NCBI RefSeq assembly: GCF_002845985.1
Contig: NZ_PDFK01000006.1
Location: forward strand, 124,001 to 188,000
Direction: 5' to 3'
DNA from: Lysinibacillus fusiformis
Lineage (GTDB): Bacteria; Bacillota; Bacilli; Bacillales_A; Planococcaceae
DNA: 64,000 nucleotides
Shown: in pieces, positions 52,125 to 60,212 of the stretch
Position numbering within the stretch: position 1 is the stretch's first letter
Layout of the letters: each line of letters opens with the position of its first letter
The notes under the pieces: generated by a model
Seen by the model: the letters and a program-made list of their open reading frames with translations, nothing else
Databases searched by the model: none
Told to the model about the DNA's origin: nothing
Program-made: the position numbers and the translations under genes

Positions 52125-52604
52125 TTGAGAGCACAGCCGATTCATCAAATATCCCGAAAAGGGTTAACTGTGTGGCGTTTATATGGTGTCATACAAACAT
52201 TGGTGTTATTCATTGTAGCGGGGCTAGTAAGCTACGGTACATATTATTTTGAATGGCCGTCATTTATTTACTTCATAGCTGGGGCAATTGTAGTTCTAAG
52301 TGCAATACTATCCATTTTTGTATTCCCGAAAATAAGATGGGAACGATGGCGTTATGAGGTTCGTGAGCATGAAATCGAAGTACAACATGGTTTATTTGTT
52401 GTGAAACGTACATTAATACCAATGGTACGTGTTCAACATGTTGATACAACACAAGGACCGATTTTGAAAAAATACGACTTAGGTAATATTTCAATTTCAA
52501 CAGCAGCAACTGTACATACGATTCCTGCGCTTGTTATGGACGAAGCAGATATACTTCGTGCTCGCATCTCTGATTTAGCAAGGGTGGCGGAAGATGATGT
52601 CTAA
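52125..52604 (+). CDS. ydbS: YdbS-type PH-domain membrane protein
   Basis: 159 residues: two membrane segments (about 22-40 and 48-66, GVIQTLVLFIVAGLVSYG ... FIYFIAGAIVVLSAILSIF) followed by a bacterial PH (bPH2) domain with WRYEVREHEIEVQHGLFVVKRTLIPM and VQHVDTTQGPILKKY. Paired with YdbT as in B. subtilis; the pair is implicated by family in surface or antimicrobial resistance functions, not established here. I start at TTG 52125 with AGAGGGG seven bases upstream, not the earlier ATG 52101. Confidence 0.87.
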   Translation: MRAQPIHQISRKGLTVWRLYGVIQTLVLFIVAGLVSYGTYYFEWPSFIYFIAGAIVVLSAILSIFVFPKIRWERWRYEVREHEIEVQHGLFVVKRTLIPMVRVQHVDTTQGPILKKYDLGNISISTAATVHTIPALVMDEADILRARISDLARVAEDDV

Positions 52605-54069
52605 AGAAATTAATCGTTTACATCCAGTATCTGCAGTTATTACGAGCGTTAAAGCATTAAAAAGTATGATATTACCAATTGCCATTATTATCATAGGAAA
52701 CGGCTTTAATTTTTCTTTGAATTTTCATAGCGATCATTTTTTTGATACCATTTTACTTTTTGGTGTCTGGGGAGGTGCGGCACTTCTTGCACTTATTGGG
52801 GGCATCATAAAATGGCGGACATTTGTTTATTGGTTTGAAGACGGGGAGTTACGCATAAAGTATGGATTGTTTGTTAAAAAGAAGCGTTATATTCCTTTTG
52901 AACGTATACAAAGCTTAAATTATAACGAGGGTATTTTTCATCGCATTTTTGGTTTAGTGAAAGTTCAGGTTGAAACAGCAGGTAGTAAGGGAGGTAAACC
53001 TGAGGTCGAACTGACAGCAATCCGTAAAGCGGCAGCAGATGTTATTGAATTAGAAATGCGTCGGGCTAAAAATGGGGTAGATCAACAACAAGATCAGGAA
53101 GAAATCCAAGTGATAGAGGAAGCTGTCTCCATTCCAACGATTTACCATATGTCCATACGTGATTTACTCGTTTTAGCAACAACATCTGGTGGGATCGGTG
53201 TCGTACTATCAGGTCTTGCAGCAATTGCTTCACAGTTTTCCGATATTATTCCTTATGAAACAGTATTTCATGAACTAGCTGATTTTGTGAAAGTCGGTGC
53301 ATTTTTAGTCGCTTTAACAGCGATGTTCGTTTTAATTGTAGCTTGGGTTGTATCAGTGGTCATCACACTGATTAATTACTATGATTATACAGTCCGAATT
53401 GAAGAAGAAAAATTGATTATCACCAAGGGACTTTTAGAGAAAAAGCGTATTACTTTACCGCTGAATCGAATTCAAGCCATTCGTATTGTTGAAAACCCTT
53501 TGCGTCAATTAACAGGCTTTGCAACGGTGGTCGTTGAAAGCGCTGGAGGTAACGGTGAAGATGGGAATGATAAAAAGATTACTTTGTTTCCACTCATTAA
53601 GAAGCAGGATTGTTTGCACACATTAGAGCAGCTTTTCCCAGATATGAATTGGCATCCTTCGTTTATTCGATCACCAAAAAGAGCAAGACCATTCTTCTAT
53701 CGAATTGATTTTATTTGGCTAGTTCCAATTATGGGTGCATGTAGTTATTACTTTTATCCGTATGGACTGTTGTCATTACTGTTAATTCCGTTAACAATCC
53801 TAATCGGAATATGGCAGCATAAAACAGCAGGCTATCAAATTGATGGAAAGCAACTGGCTATGCAGTATCGAGTATTTAGTCGTATTACATTGATTGTGGA
53901 GAAAAAGCGAATTCAATCCATTCAAAGTACACAATCTTACTTTCAAAAAAGAAAAAATGTTATGTCTATAAAAGCAACAGTCATGTCTGGAGCAACTGGT
54001 ACAACGGGAAGTGTATCAAGCTTAGAGCAACAGGATGCAGAAACAATCTTAACTTGGTATGAACATTAA
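52594..54069 (+). CDS. ydbT: YdbT-type multi-PH-domain membrane protein
   Basis: 491 residues with repeated modules of two membrane helices followed by a bPH2 domain, at about 60-160 (YWFEDGELRIKYGLFVKKKRYIPFERIQSLNYNEG), 250-350 (YDYTVRIEEEKLIITKGLLEKKRITLPLNRIQAIRIVENP) and 400-490 (YQIDGKQLAMQYRVFSRITLIVEKKRIQSIQS). The start overlaps the end of ydbS by 11 bp, so the two are translationally coupled and likely form a complex. ATG 52594 with AGGGTGG six bases upstream. The terminator follows at once. Confidence 0.88.
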   Translation: MMSKEINRLHPVSAVITSVKALKSMILPIAIIIIGNGFNFSLNFHSDHFFDTILLFGVWGGAALLALIGGIIKWRTFVYWFEDGELRIKYGLFVKKKRYIPFERIQSLNYNEGIFHRIFGLVKVQVETAGSKGGKPEVELTAIRKAAADVIELEMRRAKNGVDQQQDQEEIQVIEEAVSIPTIYHMSIRDLLVLATTSGGIGVVLSGLAAIASQFSDIIPYETVFHELADFVKVGAFLVALTAMFVLIVAWVVSVVITLINYYDYTVRIEEEKLIITKGLLEKKRITLPLNRIQAIRIVENPLRQLTGFATVVVESAGGNGEDGNDKKITLFPLIKKQDCLHTLEQLFPDMNWHPSFIRSPKRARPFFYRIDFIWLVPIMGACSYYFYPYGLLSLLLIPLTILIGIWQHKTAGYQIDGKQLAMQYRVFSRITLIVEKKRIQSIQSTQSYFQKRKNVMSIKATVMSGATGTTGSVSSLEQQDAETILTWYEH

Positions 54070-54078
54070 TGAACTAAA

Positions 54079-54114
54079 AAGCTAATCCTTTCAATTTTAT
54101 GGGAGGATTAGCTT
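54079..54114 (+). terminator. Terminator copy 1 after ydbT
   Basis: Hairpin AAGCTAATCC (54079-54088) with GGATTAGCTT (54105-54114). An almost identical 36-bp copy (34 of 36 bases) lies at 54547-54582. This first copy lacks the downstream T tract. Confidence 0.75.
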
Positions 54115-54118
54115 CATA

Positions 54119-54541
54119 GTGTTGAAAAACAAAAACATTTATATAGAATTTTTTCGAAAGGTGAAAATGGATTACTGTTGCAGGCTACTTGCTTTCCTGT
54201 GGGCGAGTGCCGAGCCGCTTCCTCCGTGCAGGGGCTCGCCTGTCTCGCTATCCCACGGGAGTCAAGTAGCCTTCCACTCCAATCCATGAAAATGGTACCT
54301 TTTTAGAAAGGTTTTCTAATAAAGTGAAGTATTCACTACTCTTTATGGAGGGGTGTTGCCACTCATCACTTCTCCACATCGAACATAAGAGGCCATCCTT
54401 TCTCCAATCATACAAATAATGAGCTATTTTATTTACTACGGCTCATCGGACGCTCCCTGGAAAGAACGCTAACGGAAGGGAAATTAACTCCTAGCCTTTC
54501 GAAATGGCTGTTTCTGCCATTGACATCACCTTTTTTCAACA
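54119..54541. mobile_element. Palindrome-rich intergenic element (MITE-like)
   Basis: The interval is bounded by a perfect 10-bp inverted repeat, TGTTGAAAAA (54120-54129) and TTTTTCAACA (54532-54541). Inside are a second perfect inverted pair, TTTCGAAAGG (54152-54161) and CCTTTCGAAA (54495-54504), and a large GC-rich hairpin at 54183-54271. It has no reading frame of its own. It separates two copies of the ydbT terminator, as expected if an element inserted with, or provoked, a local duplication. Non-autonomous mobility is inference. Confidence 0.5.
54183..54271. repeat. GC-rich 89-bp imperfect palindrome
   Basis: GGCTACTTG (54183-54191) and CAAGTAGCC (54263-54271) close a stem that continues with TCCTGTGGGCGAG against the CTCGC...CCCACGGGA side and GAGCC/GGCTC near the centre. 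Base composition is far richer in GC than the surroundings. I recall similar TCCTGTGGGCG...CCCACGGGAGTC sequences scattered between genes in Bacillaceae genomes, unverified here. Confidence 0.65.
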
Positions 54542-54546
54542 ACATG

Positions 54547-54590
54547 AAGCTAACCCTTTCAATTTTATGGAAGGATTAGCTTTTTTAACT
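54547..54590 (+). terminator. Terminator copy 2
   Basis: AAGCTAACCC (54547-54556) with GGATTAGCTT (54573-54582), followed by six T residues. It differs from copy 1 at two positions and, unlike it, keeps the T tract. Confidence 0.8.
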
Positions 54591-54649
54591 ATAAATATAT
54601 GTGAATGCTGTTTATAATAAAATAAATAGAACAAAAGGGGTGGGGGACT

Positions 54650-55225
54650 TTGTTTAAATATGATATTAATGAAAGCGCTTATTTAAAGCTATTAGACTTG
54701 AGTGATGTAGATGAATTATTTGCTTTAACTGACCGTTCAAGGGATACATTACGTGAATGGCTGCCATTTGTAGATAGTGTTAAAACTGTAGAAGATACAG
54801 AGCAATTCGTCAAAAAGGCTATGCAACAATATGCTGATCATAATGGTATACAAGCAGGGATTTACTATGATGGAGAGCTTGCAGGCGTAATTGGCTATCA
54901 TCAAATCAACTGGCAGCATAAATGGACAAGCATTGGCTACTGGCTAGGAAATGAGTTTGTGGGGAAGGGGCTCGTAACAAATTCAATGAAAGCATTGATT
55001 GATTATGCTTTTAATTATTTAATGTTAAATCGTATTGAAGTACGTGTAGCGGTAGGGAATATTCGCAGTCGTACAATTCCCAAAGTATTGGGCTTCCATG
55101 AAGAAGGGCGTTTAAGGGATGCAGAGTGGCTTTATGATCATCATGTTGACCAAGTTGTTTATGGCTTAACCGCCGCTGAATGGAAAAAGGTTAAGATGGC
55201 AAATGAGGCCACTGTGATTTTATAG
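54650..55225 (+). CDS. RimJ/RimL-type GNAT acetyltransferase
   Basis: 191 residues resembling B. subtilis YdaF: DLSDVDELFALTDRSRDTLREWLPFVD near the N-terminus, then the acetyl-CoA region SIGYWLGNEFVGKGLVTNSMKALIDYAF (about 102-129) and NRIEVRVAVGNIRSRTIPKVLGFHEEG (about 134-160). By family it acetylates a protein N-terminus, amine or antibiotic-like substrate; not resolved. TTG 54650 follows a G-rich AAAAGGGGTGGGGG. Not part of the B. subtilis gene order here, so an insertion between ydbT and the rhomboid gene. Confidence 0.87.
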   Translation: MFKYDINESAYLKLLDLSDVDELFALTDRSRDTLREWLPFVDSVKTVEDTEQFVKKAMQQYADHNGIQAGIYYDGELAGVIGYHQINWQHKWTSIGYWLGNEFVGKGLVTNSMKALIDYAFNYLMLNRIEVRVAVGNIRSRTIPKVLGFHEEGRLRDAEWLYDHHVDQVVYGLTAAEWKKVKMANEATVIL

Positions 55226-55247
55226 CATGTATTCGTTCTAATGAAAA

Positions 55248-55280
55248 AGGAGCAACTCCATGATTGAGCTGCTCCTCTTT
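55248..55280. terminator. Terminator between convergent GNAT and rhomboid genes
   Basis: AGGAGCA (55248-55254) pairs with TGCTCCT (55270-55276), with inner CTC/GAG, and A- and T-rich flanks on either side. Confidence 0.8.
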
Positions 55281-55286
55281 TAAGTT

Positions 55287-55910
55287 TTATGGTCTACCCG
55301 ACATCTTTTGTTTACGCCAGCTTAAAATTCTTTTTGGGTGTAAATAGACAAGTCCAAGAATGAAACCTGTTACTAAACCGCCTAAATGTGCATAAACATT
55401 CACATTTGGTTGAAGAAATGTCATGATGACACTTATGATGATGATTGGTAAGATGAGCTTACGAAGCATTGGCATTGTACGACGTGTATAGTAAACTAAT
55501 GCCCCAAAAGCACCAAAAATTCCAAAAATAGCCCCACTTGCACCAAGACTCGCATAACTACTATCATAGAAGATATAGGTTGCCATGTTGCCTACAATAC
55601 CTGAAACCAAATAAATTGTGATGAAGCGTGCTTTACCTGCGATTTTTTCAAGCTCTGGACCAAAGAGATATAAGGAAAACATATTAAAAAACATATGCAT
55701 AAATCCTGCATGTAAAAACATTGCGGAAAAGACACGCCACCATTCACCATTTTGAATCAGGAAATTTGCTTGGATTCCGTAATTCCACAAGAGTGTTCCG
55801 ACGCCGGGTATAAGAGACAATACATAAAGCGTTAAGTTAATTGCTATTAAAGTTGAAACAATAGGGTAATACTTTGTATATTGCTTAAAATTTTCTGTTC
55901 TACTAAACAT
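55287..55910 (-). CDS. Rhomboid intramembrane serine protease
   Basis: 207 residues with six membrane segments. The rhomboid catalytic serine is in GASGAIFG (about 128-135) and the histidine in HLGGLVTGF (about 176-184); the upstream HAGFMHMFFNMFSLYLFG (about 67-84) with its histidines and asparagine is also conserved. Cleaves membrane proteins within the bilayer; substrates unknown. Corresponds to ydcA of B. subtilis in sequence and position, upstream of acpS on the opposite strand. ATG 55910. Confidence 0.9.
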   Translation of the reverse strand: MFSRTENFKQYTKYYPIVSTLIAINLTLYVLSLIPGVGTLLWNYGIQANFLIQNGEWWRVFSAMFLHAGFMHMFFNMFSLYLFGPELEKIAGKARFITIYLVSGIVGNMATYIFYDSSYASLGASGAIFGIFGAFGALVYYTRRTMPMLRKLILPIIIISVIMTFLQPNVNVYAHLGGLVTGFILGLVYLHPKRILSWRKQKMSGRP

Positions 55911-55974
55911 GGCTCCACCTCAATTTACAATTATTATACATGCCTTGTTGGAAATAGGTAAAGGAGAAGGTCAC

Positions 55975-56328
55975 ATGATTAAGGGAATTGGTCTTGATAT
56001 TGTAGAAATAGATCGTATTGAAAAAGCCATGAAACGTACAGATAAATTTAAAGATCGCATTTTAACAGTTAAGGAAAAAAAATTATTTGACGGTCATTCA
56101 GAAACTCGTAAAATAGAATTTTTGGCAGGGCGATTTGCTGCTAAAGAAGCATTTTCGAAAGCGCTAGGAACAGGCCTTGGGGAACAATGTAAGCTTCATG
56201 ATATGGAGATATTAAGAGGAGAGGCTGGCAATCCCGTCTTATATTTTAAGGAAGAGCTTGTCAATGGATTTGTTAGTATTACGCATTCTAAACAATATGC
56301 GGCTGCTCAAGTAATCTTATTAGAATAG
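55975..56328 (+). CDS. acpS: Holo-[acyl-carrier-protein] synthase
   Basis: Transfers 4'-phosphopantetheine from CoA to apo-ACP. GIGLDIVEIDRIEKA (4-18) holds the Mg ligand Asp8, and FLAGRFAAKEAFSKALGTG (about 48-66) the catalytic Glu and Lys; SITHSKQYAAAQVIL closes the protein. 117 residues matches family size. I start at ATG 55975 with AAAGGAG upstream; the frame extends upstream across the rhomboid start, which is not credible coding. Confidence 0.95.
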   Translation: MIKGIGLDIVEIDRIEKAMKRTDKFKDRILTVKEKKLFDGHSETRKIEFLAGRFAAKEAFSKALGTGLGEQCKLHDMEILRGEAGNPVLYFKEELVNGFVSITHSKQYAAAQVILLE

Positions 56329-56373
56329 TACTTAACTTGTCTAAAAGGTTGGCTTATAAATTTAAATATATTG

Positions 56374-56445
56374 CCCTTTCTTCAAATGACATAACTGACA
56401 AATACGGTTCATATATTGTCGTAGTGGATTTGAAAGAAGAAAGGG
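56374..56445 (+). promoter_or_regulatory. Inverted repeat covering the ydcC ribosome binding site
   Basis: CCCTTTCTTC (56374-56383) is the exact complement of GAAGAAAGGG (56436-56445), which contains the Shine-Dalgarno of the next gene, and AAAT/ATTT next to them also pair. CATATATT (56410-56417) with ACATAAC 14 bases upstream resembles a sigma-E promoter. Confidence 0.45.
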
Positions 56446-56452
56446 TGAAAGC

Positions 56453-57511
56453 GTGGGCAACCGTATAGTTAAATGGCTCGTCTTACTTTGTACGATATTA
56501 CTTCTGTCGGCATGTGGTGCAGCCTCACAGGAAAAAGTGTTGAAGAAAGTGAATGGTAAATGGGCAGAAACAAATGGTTATGAGTTAAATGCATCGATGG
56601 AGATTAAATCTGGTGGTGAGCCAAGAAATTATGATGTGACAGTATGGCATACAAAACCTGATTTCTATCGAGTAGAAGTAGTCGAAAGTGGGAAAGATGT
56701 TTCTCAAATGATTGTGCGTAATGCTGATGGCGTTTTTGTAGTAACACCGACATTAAACAAAATGTATAAATTCCAAAGTGACTGGCCAAAGAAAAATAGT
56801 CAGGCTTACTTAATTGGAGCGCTAGCAGAAGATTTAGCAGAAGATAAAAATCTTGTCATGAAAGAAGAAGAAAAAGCATATATATTTGAAGCGGCTACTA
56901 GAAATAGCTATAAAAATAGTATGCCTCATCAAGTCATTACGGTAGATAAGAAAACTTTATTGCCAACCTCTGTAGCGATTATGAATGATGTGAAGGAAGA
57001 GCAAATTCGTATCACCTTTAAGAAAATAAAATTAGGTGTGCAACATGCTGCAAAAGAGTATGCTGTTGAACAATTCACTGATAAAGATAGCACGAAAGGT
57101 GAACAAGCTACACCTGCTGACAAAGAGGGGCAAGAAGGAAAAGATGAAAAAGAAGCAGTTGGTGCAGAAGTTGAATATCAAGAATTCCAAACACATTATC
57201 CTGTTCTAAATTGGGCACAATTAGCGAATGAAAAAGTTGTGCAAGAAAATGGTATGGAACGTGTTATCCTAACTTTCGATGGTGAAAAGGCATTTACAGT
57301 TATGCAGCAACCAGTAACAAAGGAAAATTCAATGTTACCAGTATCGTCACCTGGTGATCCAGTTGACTTAGGCTATACAATAGGAGCTATTACAGATACA
57401 TCGATTAGTTGGGAAAAAGATGGTGTTGAATTCTTTGTAGCTTCAAGCAAGTTGACGCGAGAAGAGATGATTGAAGTTGCTACATCTATGACGATAAGTA
57501 GTATGAAGTAA
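56453..57511 (+). CDS. ydcC: YdcC-like sporulation lipoprotein (LolA-fold)
   Basis: 352-residue exported lipoprotein: basic start, hydrophobic signal and lipobox LSAC (about 18-21). The N-terminal half matches the LolA-like fold (EVVESGKDVSQMIVRNADGVFVVTPTLNKMYKFQSDWP). An acidic/Lys low-complexity linker near 215-240 separates a second half with AFTVMQQPV and DLGYTIGAI. Its counterpart in B. subtilis lies at the same place and is sigma-E-dependent and needed for sporulation, so mother-cell expression is inferred. GTG 56453 follows AAAGGG. Confidence 0.85.
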   Translation: MGNRIVKWLVLLCTILLLSACGAASQEKVLKKVNGKWAETNGYELNASMEIKSGGEPRNYDVTVWHTKPDFYRVEVVESGKDVSQMIVRNADGVFVVTPTLNKMYKFQSDWPKKNSQAYLIGALAEDLAEDKNLVMKEEEKAYIFEAATRNSYKNSMPHQVITVDKKTLLPTSVAIMNDVKEEQIRITFKKIKLGVQHAAKEYAVEQFTDKDSTKGEQATPADKEGQEGKDEKEAVGAEVEYQEFQTHYPVLNWAQLANEKVVQENGMERVILTFDGEKAFTVMQQPVTKENSMLPVSSPGDPVDLGYTIGAITDTSISWEKDGVEFFVASSKLTREEMIEVATSMTISSMK

Positions 57512-57518
57512 CTTTGCT

Positions 57519-57555
57519 AGCTACAGCTTTCAGAAATATGAAAGCTGTAGCTTAT
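57519..57555 (+). terminator. Hairpin after ydcC
   Basis: AGCTACAGCTTTCA (57519-57532) pairs perfectly with TGAAAGCTGTAGCT (57539-57552). Only TATT follows, so it is a strong stem with a poor T tract. Confidence 0.65.
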
Positions 57556-57724
57556 TGACAATATGAAATAAGATCTCACTGTTTAGAAAATGTTAAGTTA
57601 TTTCCTTTAAAGTGAGAGTTCTGGAGAATGGAACAATAACATTGTGTGGACAAGCTAAATAGACGTACTAGAACAAATGTATGTCATACATAGTGTTTTA
57701 ATTAAAAATAAAGAGGGTATTCTT

Positions 57725-58846
57725 ATGAAGACACAGCAGTATTTTCGACCAACCAAAGCAATGATAGACTTGCAAGCAATCCAACAGAACGTTAAAAATT
57801 TAAAAGAATTTTTACAACCTAATGTTCAAATTATTGCTGTAGTAAAGGCAAATGCGTACGGCCATGGAGATGTAGCCGTTGCACGGGCGGCACTTGAGGC
57901 TGGTGCCACAATACTTGCAGTGGCAACGCCCGACGAAGCATTACATATACGAGCACATTTTGAAGAACCAGACATACTAATATTAGGTGCATCTCCTGTT
58001 TCCTTTGCTCCTTATGCAGCACAACAGCGTATTATTCTTACAGCATTTGCTAGTGATTGGATTCAACAAGCAGCTCCTCTTTTAGTGAATGAAGAACTTC
58101 CTTTGCGTCTACATATAAAAGTAGATAGTGGAATGGGGAGACTAGGCATTCGCTCAGAGCAAGAGCTAGTAGAACTATACGAAACCATACAGTCTACAGC
58201 TAATGTGGAGCTAGATGGCATATTCACTCACTTTGCGACAGCGGATGAAGAAAATTCGACACATTTTAATCAGCAAGTACAGTTTTTTGAGAAGTGTTTA
58301 TCAGTCATGCCTTTAAAGCCGCGACTTGTTCATGCATCTAATACGGCAGCTTCATTAGTGAAAAATTCACACCTACAGTATGATGCTGTTCGATATGGGA
58401 TATCGCTGTATGGATTATCTCCTTCTCCCTATGTGGAAAGCATTTTACCATTCCCACTAAAACCTGCCTTCTCGCTTGAGAGTGAACTTGTTCATGTGAA
58501 GCAAATCAAAGCAGGTGAATCAGTTGGCTATGGCGCTACGTTTACTGCTCAGACGGAGACGTGGATAGGAACTATTCCGATTGGCTATGCAGATGGCGTA
58601 ATTCGTAAGTTAGGTGGACAAGAAGTATTGGTTGATGGACAGAAAGTGCCGATTGTTGGACGAATTTGTATGGACCAATGTATGGTTGCGCTACCAAAAG
58701 CATATGCTATAGGTGAGAAGGTAACACTCATTGGTCAACAAGGACAGCATGTGATTTCCATCGATGAGTGGGCTACAAAGCTTGAAACAATTAATTATGA
58801 AATACCATGCATTATAACAGCAAGAGTTCCTAGAATATACTTTTAA
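57725..58846 (+). CDS. alr: Alanine racemase
   Basis: PLP enzyme that makes D-alanine for Ddl, also encoded in this region. The PLP lysine is Lys41 in VVKANAYGHG and the second catalytic base is Tyr at about 269 in SVGYGATF; GRICMDQCM is a further conserved block. I start at ATG 57725 with AGAGGG upstream; the frame extends 16 codons further without a ribosome binding site. 373 residues. Followed by about 335 bp without a gene. Confidence 0.95.
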   Translation: MKTQQYFRPTKAMIDLQAIQQNVKNLKEFLQPNVQIIAVVKANAYGHGDVAVARAALEAGATILAVATPDEALHIRAHFEEPDILILGASPVSFAPYAAQQRIILTAFASDWIQQAAPLLVNEELPLRLHIKVDSGMGRLGIRSEQELVELYETIQSTANVELDGIFTHFATADEENSTHFNQQVQFFEKCLSVMPLKPRLVHASNTAASLVKNSHLQYDAVRYGISLYGLSPSPYVESILPFPLKPAFSLESELVHVKQIKAGESVGYGATFTAQTETWIGTIPIGYADGVIRKLGGQEVLVDGQKVPIVGRICMDQCMVALPKAYAIGEKVTLIGQQGQHVISIDEWATKLETINYEIPCIITARVPRIYF

Positions 58847-59181
58847 TGAACCTTCATTAGAATTAGTTACTGATACACAGTACACATTCTCTCAATAGCA
58901 TTCACTGTAATGTAATGAGCACCATTCCAATGTAAAAGTTGAATTTGGTAAATAAATTAGCACTGGAGAACTTATTTCTTTTCCAAACATAAAGTAACTC
59001 ATATTTGGAAGAACATTGCAATAATAATTATTCAGCATATACCTTCGACAACCAACATATTTTTACAATTTGTACTTCAAATTGTCAGATATTTTGTCAT
59101 TTCATGTCTTTTCAACAATATCTTTCAATGATAGAATGAGAAGTAATGAAAAAGTGTATGGTTCCGTTGGAGGTGCTTGCT
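58847..59181. other. Gene-free interval before the toxin-antitoxin pair
   Basis: No hairpin terminator with T tract is visible after alr (TAATGAA/TTCATTA at 58846-58861 has no T run). The AT-rich 3' part must contain the ndoAI promoter; TAGAAT at 59133-59138 is a possible -10. Confidence 0.4.
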
Positions 59182-59445
59182 GTGTACGAGAAAAAGTTAA
59201 GAGAAGCTACAATTGCTGTTCAAGACAGACTATTTCTACAAACAAAGGAAGTAATTGAAGGTGAATCTTTTGTGCGTACTTTGGCGCGCAAAAATTTAAT
59301 GCAGGAGCAACCAAATCAAATACGGGAAGCTATGATTAAAGGATATGTTGAAATGTCTCATATTAATTTAATGATTGCGAGTGAATGCTTGCATGCAGAA
59401 TATGAAGCACAGCATATGGTGGAGCGTCTCGTTAGCGGGGGATGA
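59182..59445 (+). CDS. ndoAI: EndoAI-type antitoxin
   Basis: Antitoxin of the EndoA RNase. The C-terminal half ([36 protein letters not shown]) is nearly that of B. subtilis EndoAI, including the invariant VERLVSGG end. The N-terminal half, which should form the DNA-binding ribbon-helix-helix, is unlike the B. subtilis sequence ([22 protein letters not shown]). I start at GTG 59182 because GGAGG lies 8 bases upstream; that gives 87 residues against 93 in B. subtilis. The toxin gene starts 4 bp after the stop. Confidence 0.85.
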   Translation: MYEKKLREATIAVQDRLFLQTKEVIEGESFVRTLARKNLMQEQPNQIREAMIKGYVEMSHINLMIASECLHAEYEAQHMVERLVSGG

Positions 59446-59449
59446 CACT

Positions 59450-59800
59450 TTGAATGTAAAACGTGGTGACGTTTTTTTTGCAGACTTATCACCGGTAATA
59501 GGTTCTGAACAAGGAGGCACTAGACCGGTGCTGATTATTCAAAATGATATTGGCAATCGATTTAGTCCGACTGTCATCATCGCAGCTATCACTGCACAGA
59601 TTCAAAAGGCAAAGTTACCGACACACGTTGAAATCAATGCTGAAAAGTATGGTTTTGAACGTGATTCGGTTATTTTGCTAGAACAGGTGCGGACAATTGA
59701 TAAGTCAAGATTGACGGATCGTATTACGCAACTTGATCATGCTGTGATGGAAAAAGTTGATGGAGCGTTGATGATTAGTTTAGGTCTAGTTAAATTTTGA
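59450..59800 (+). CDS. ndoA: EndoA (MazF-family) mRNA interferase
   Basis: Sequence-specific endoribonuclease (UACAU cutter in Bacillus) held in check by Endo[34 protein letters not shown] (about 2-33) and [16 protein letters not shown] (about 48-63) are nearly invariant in EndoA. I start at TTG 59450 with GGGGG six bases upstream, giving exactly the 116 residues of B. subtilis EndoA. The longer frame upstream overlaps the antitoxin gene. Terminator follows; in B. subtilis rsbR would come next. Confidence 0.93.
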   Translation: MNVKRGDVFFADLSPVIGSEQGGTRPVLIIQNDIGNRFSPTVIIAAITAQIQKAKLPTHVEINAEKYGFERDSVILLEQVRTIDKSRLTDRITQLDHAVMEKVDGALMISLGLVKF

Positions 59801-59819
59801 TATACATATGTGTATAGAA

Positions 59820-59852
59820 GCATCGAGATAATAAAATCTCGGTGCTTTTTTT
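59820..59852 (+). terminator. Terminator after ndoA
   Basis: GCATCGAGAT (59820-59829) pairs with ATCTCGGTGC (59836-59845), one wobble, then seven T residues. Confidence 0.9.
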
Positions 59853-60212
59853 GTTCTCTATCGATAGTTTGAATTTACTATTTATCTTGATTCAGCTGGC
59901 CAACTCTCCATAAAAGTTCAATTTTGTTAGATAAAACCTCTGGCAGAAGTCACAATTTTGAAGAAAAGTTTTTCGAGCAGCTTCAATAAATCGGAGCTAA
60001 ATTCCGTTGAGGCGTAATTGATAAATAGTACAAAAAGCTTTAAGATATATTCAAGATTTTTAATAAAAATAGATTTTTGAAAAAATTCTTAAAAGGTATA
60101 TGAAAATTTACATAGAATATTCCATTAATAGACGTTATGAAGTTTAATTTAAGTCCAGCAGGTCGAACTATAGTGTAAGAGTATAACTCTGTAAGGGAAT
60201 GGAGGGACAGCA
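59853..60212. other. Gap where rsbR and rsbS would be expected
   Basis: 360 bp between the ndoA terminator and rsbT. No reading frame for an STAS protein or remnant of one is visible. AGAGT-ATA-ACTCT (60178-60190) is a small inverted repeat just before the rsbT ribosome binding site. TATAGT (60169-60174) may be a -10 without a clear -35. Confidence 0.5.

Noticed and set aside
51683-52134. Several open frames in the Arg/Gly-rich tail of cshA
   Set aside because: The low-complexity repeat keeps other frames open; translated sequences are low-complexity and lack ribosome binding sites.
55909-55974. N-terminal extension of AcpS
   Set aside because: It overlaps the rhomboid start codon and lacks a ribosome binding site; ATG 55975 gives the canonical start.
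59853-60212. Remnant of rsbR or rsbS
   Set aside because: No STAS-like translated segment in any frame; the gap is too short for either complete gene.
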